13,371 nt of DNA from CAYPTI01 sp964413525 [NCBI: uncultured bacterium] (GTDB taxonomy: Bacteria; T1Sed10-126). Positions 11,896 to 13,371 of the stretch are shown piece by piece. The notes beneath the pieces are model-generated. The model was not told the DNA's origin and searched no databases. It was given only the letters and a program-made list of their open reading frames with translations. The stretch spans positions 3,894-17,264 of the forward strand of contig CAYPTI010000030.1 of the NCBI GenBank assembly GCA_964413525.1, written 5' to 3'. Made by a program: the position numbers and the translations under genes. Each line of letters starts with the position of its first letter. Within the stretch, counting starts at the first letter, position 1.

Positions 11896-13047
11896 TCAGA
11901 CGGCGGCCGTTTCCTCAGGGACGGATTCCGGTTTCCCCTGACACACCGGGCACTCCGGATCGGCATAGATGCCCAGGGGACGAAACTTCATGTCCAGCGT
12001 GTCAAAGGTGAGCAGGGTTCCGGAGAGGGTGTCCCCGATCCCCAGCAGGACTTTGATGGCCTCGGTGGCCTGAATGGTTCCGACGATCCCCGGGAGCACG
12101 CCCAGGGTACCGGCCTCGTCTCATCCGGGGGCCATCTCGGCGGGCGTCGGGTTCGGAAACAGGCATTTGTAGCAGGGACCCTCGTCCGGCAGGAAGGTCG
12201 TGATCTGTCCTTCAAACCGGAAGATGGATCCGTGGACGATGGGAACTCCGTGCCGGTAGGCGGCTTCGTTGACCGTGTACCGGGTGGGGAAGTTGTCCAC
12301 TCCGTCCACGATCAGATCGTAGTCTTCGATCAGATCGTCGACGTTGTCGTCGTCCAGCCGGACGGGGTGCTTGTTGACCGTGACGTCCGGGTTCAGGGCG
12401 GTGATCCGTTCCTCGGCCGAGTCGACCTTCCGGTCCCCCACCGACTCGTCGGTGTGCAGGATCTGACGCTGGAGGTTGGACCGTTCGACCCGGTCGTCGT
12501 CCACGATGCCCAGCGTGCCCACCCCGGCCGCGGCCAGGTAGAACCCGCTCGGCGACCCCAGCCCTCCGGCCCCGATGAGCAGGACCTTGGATTCAAGCAG
12601 CTTCTGCTGGCCTTCCTCGCCGATTTCGGGAATTTTGGTGTGACGGCTGTACCGGTCACGCTGTTCATCCGTCAGCAGGGCCGGTTTGACGGTGGGGAGC
12701 CCCTGTTCCTCCCAGCGGTTGTAGCCGCCGGTCATGGAGATCACGTTTTCGTACCCCAGTTCCTGCAGGTCGTCCGCGGCCAGGGCCGACCGGACCCCGC
12801 CGGCACAGTAGAGAACCACGGTCCTGTCCCTGTCGCCGATCTCCCGTTCCGCCCGCAGTTCCAGGAACCCCCGGGGAATGAACGTCGATCCGGGGATGGT
12901 ACCTTCCTCGTGTTCCTCCCGTTCACGGACGTCCACCAGGGCGACGTCGTCGCCCTCCCGCTCCAGCAATTCGGCCACTTCCTGAGGCTCCAGTTCGTGA
13001 ATCCTTGTTTGTATTTCCTTGAAATGATCACGAAATCCGTCGGCCAT
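11896..13047 (-). CDS. Rhodanese-MoeB/ThiF fusion with in-frame UGA (predicted selenocysteine 309)
   Basis: Read through one UGA at 12121-12123, this is a full-length 383-residue E1-like sulfur-carrier activating enzyme. Residues 1-120 are a rhodanese domain (LVDVREREEHEEG; active-site CAGGVRS 81-87, Cys81). Residues 125-383 are the MoeB/ThiF/HesA domain: RYSRHTKIPEIGEEGQQKLL, ATP-binding GAGGLGS 159-165, NLQRQILH 191-198, DGVDNFPTRY with Asp251, and Zn-binding pairs CYKC (292/295) and CPVC (366/369). The UGA sits where relatives have the Cys of 'SCAEAGVLGVLPG'; here the sequence is APG-U-DEAGTLGVLPG. In ThiF (Cys184) and Uba4 that Cys bonds to the carrier protein. Both halves are intact and in frame, so decay is unlikely. 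ATG 13047 is preferred because GAGGGG lies 7 nt upstream; the earlier GTG falls within that site. A one-base change from TGC is the alternative. Confidence 0.8.
12080..12113 (-). promoter_or_regulatory. Predicted bacterial SECIS element
   Basis: On the minus strand the RNA after the UGA folds into CCGGU pairing with GUCGG (lower stem), an internal loop (A opposite AUC), CCCUGGG pairing with CCCGGGG (7 bp, one G-U), and the 6-nt apical loop CGUGCU. The loop begins 20 nt after the UGA and has G at its second position followed by U. This meets the usual bacterial criteria (loop about 16-37 nt from the UGA, a G in its first two positions). The element lies in coding sequence, as bacterial SECIS elements do. 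GC-rich coding sequence can form such stems by chance. Confidence 0.65.
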
Positions 13048-13076
13048 GGTAAATCCCCTCACCTGATCAGGTTAAC

Positions 13077-13089
13077 TATACTAAGTATA
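13077..13089. promoter_or_regulatory. 13-bp palindrome, probable operator of the MoeB-like gene
   Basis: TATACTAAGTATA is a perfect palindrome around base 13083. On the minus strand it covers the whole -10 box and the likely transcription start, where repressor binding would block polymerase. It stands out as an A/T-only island in GC-rich sequence. The size and symmetry resemble a small dimeric repressor site; which regulator binds is unknown. Confidence 0.5.
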
Positions 13090-13112
13090 TAGAGTTGATA
13101 GTCTTTTTCCAA
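13084..13112 (-). promoter_or_regulatory. Sigma-70-type promoter of the MoeB-like gene and def
   Basis: On the minus strand TTGGAA (13107-13112) and TATACT (13084-13089) are separated by exactly 17 nt, with A/T-rich sequence between. This predicts a start near 13077 and a leader of about 30 nt before ATG 13047, with GAGGGG at 13055-13060 as the ribosome binding site. It is the best -35/-10 pair I found in the window. Confidence 0.7.
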
Positions 13113-13243
13113 GCCACCGGAGGATGATCAACCGGTTTGGCCCGTGGATGGTCGTCTGGTGCTGTCAATCGTAATCCCATTGTAGCACGAAACCCGGTTC
13201 GATTTCGACCGGATCGCCATCCCGGCGGATCGGTTAGCCGGGG

Positions 13244-13371
13244 TTAAATGTGGTACATCGGGGTTTCCTGTTCCCGTTCCTTTCGCTGCAGAAGGTCGGA
13301 CAGGGGGACGTCGAGCTGGGTGCGCATCTCCTCGGTGGTCTGTTCCCAGAAGGTCTCCAGGTAGGTGGGCC
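13244..13371 (-). CDS. C-terminal end of an unidentified protein (partial)
   Basis: The frame enters from beyond the window end and stops at TAA (13244-13246), giving 41 residues. The visible part is charged and helical (YLETFWEQTTEEMRTQLDVP followed by LSDLLQRKEREQE) and ends TPMYHI. There is no membrane helix or recognisable motif, and I cannot name the family. Codon third positions are G/C-rich, as in the other genes. It is 131 nt upstream of the MoeB promoter on the same strand. The gap holds an imperfect hairpin-forming stretch (CCGGATCGCC / GGCGGATCGG region) but no clear T-tract terminator. Confidence 0.65.
   Translation of the reverse strand, partial: PTYLETFWEQTTEEMRTQLDVPLSDLLQRKEREQETPMYHI

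Noticed and set aside
11896-12099. Separate 67-residue gene starting MLPGIVGTIQATEAIK
   Set aside because: It is the C-terminal part of the MoeB/ThiF domain, in frame with the upstream part, and its apparent start is an internal GTG within the conserved GVLPG motif. It is better read as one gene through the UGA.
11710-13092. Long plus-strand open frame (about 460 codons) opposite the MoeB-like gene and def
   Set aside because: The frame is a GC-rich shadow. Its product has no recognisable domain, is Gly/Val/Asp/Pro-heavy, and the minus strand carries clear conserved motifs.

Overview
The window comes from a GC-rich (about 60% by eye), Gram-negative bacterium with a markedly acidic proteome. 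The outer-membrane assembly lipoprotein LptE shows the Gram-negative envelope. Glu/Asp-rich proteins, including an L25 with a long acidic tail, suggest a halophile or salt-tolerant organism. A UGA that appears to be read as selenocysteine suggests a Sec-using lineage, which would fit a Deltaproteobacteria/Desulfobacterota-like organism, but nothing here fixes the taxon. There are no mobile elements, CRISPR arrays, tRNAs or rRNAs. Most genes lie on the minus strand and are core housekeeping genes.

Layout on the plus strand coordinates. 1-146: tail of a small membrane protein (+). 295-729: unrecognised acidic protein (+). 1820-787 (-): a small soluble protein, a small membrane protein and a single-domain rhodanese, tightly packed; an in-frame UGA separates the first two. 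2030-2311 (+): ribosomal protein S20, whose 3' end overlaps that of holA. 3849-2280 (-): lptE-holA. 5285-3951 (-): rplY(L25/Ctc)-pth. 6892-5483 (-): a cold-shock-domain/DEAD-box RNA helicase fusion. 8376-7045 (-): bioA. 11088-8630 (-): DUF1499 membrane protein, alpha/beta hydrolase and lipoprotein, a probable three-gene envelope operon. 13047-11348 (-): a rhodanese-MoeB/ThiF protein followed by def. 13371-13244 (-): C-terminal end of an unidentified protein.

The main discovery is at 11896-13047. What looks like a truncated MoeB plus a downstream fragment is one 383-codon gene with an in-frame UGA. That UGA falls where ThiF/Uba4/MoeB-family enzymes carry the conserved cysteine (ThiF Cys184 type). 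A hairpin that meets the published criteria for a bacterial SECIS begins 7 nt after it, with the apical loop 20 nt after it. The simplest reading is a selenocysteine-containing E1-like sulfur-carrier activating enzyme with an N-terminal rhodanese domain. Its promoter is well formed (TTGGAA-17-TATACT), and a perfect 13-bp palindrome covers the -10 box, which suggests repressor control.

Functionally, the window combines translation (S20, L25, peptidyl-tRNA hydrolase, deformylase, RNA helicase), replication (Pol III delta), envelope assembly (LptE and the DUF1499 cluster), biotin synthesis, and sulfur/selenium transfer (two rhodanese domains and the MoeB-like enzyme).
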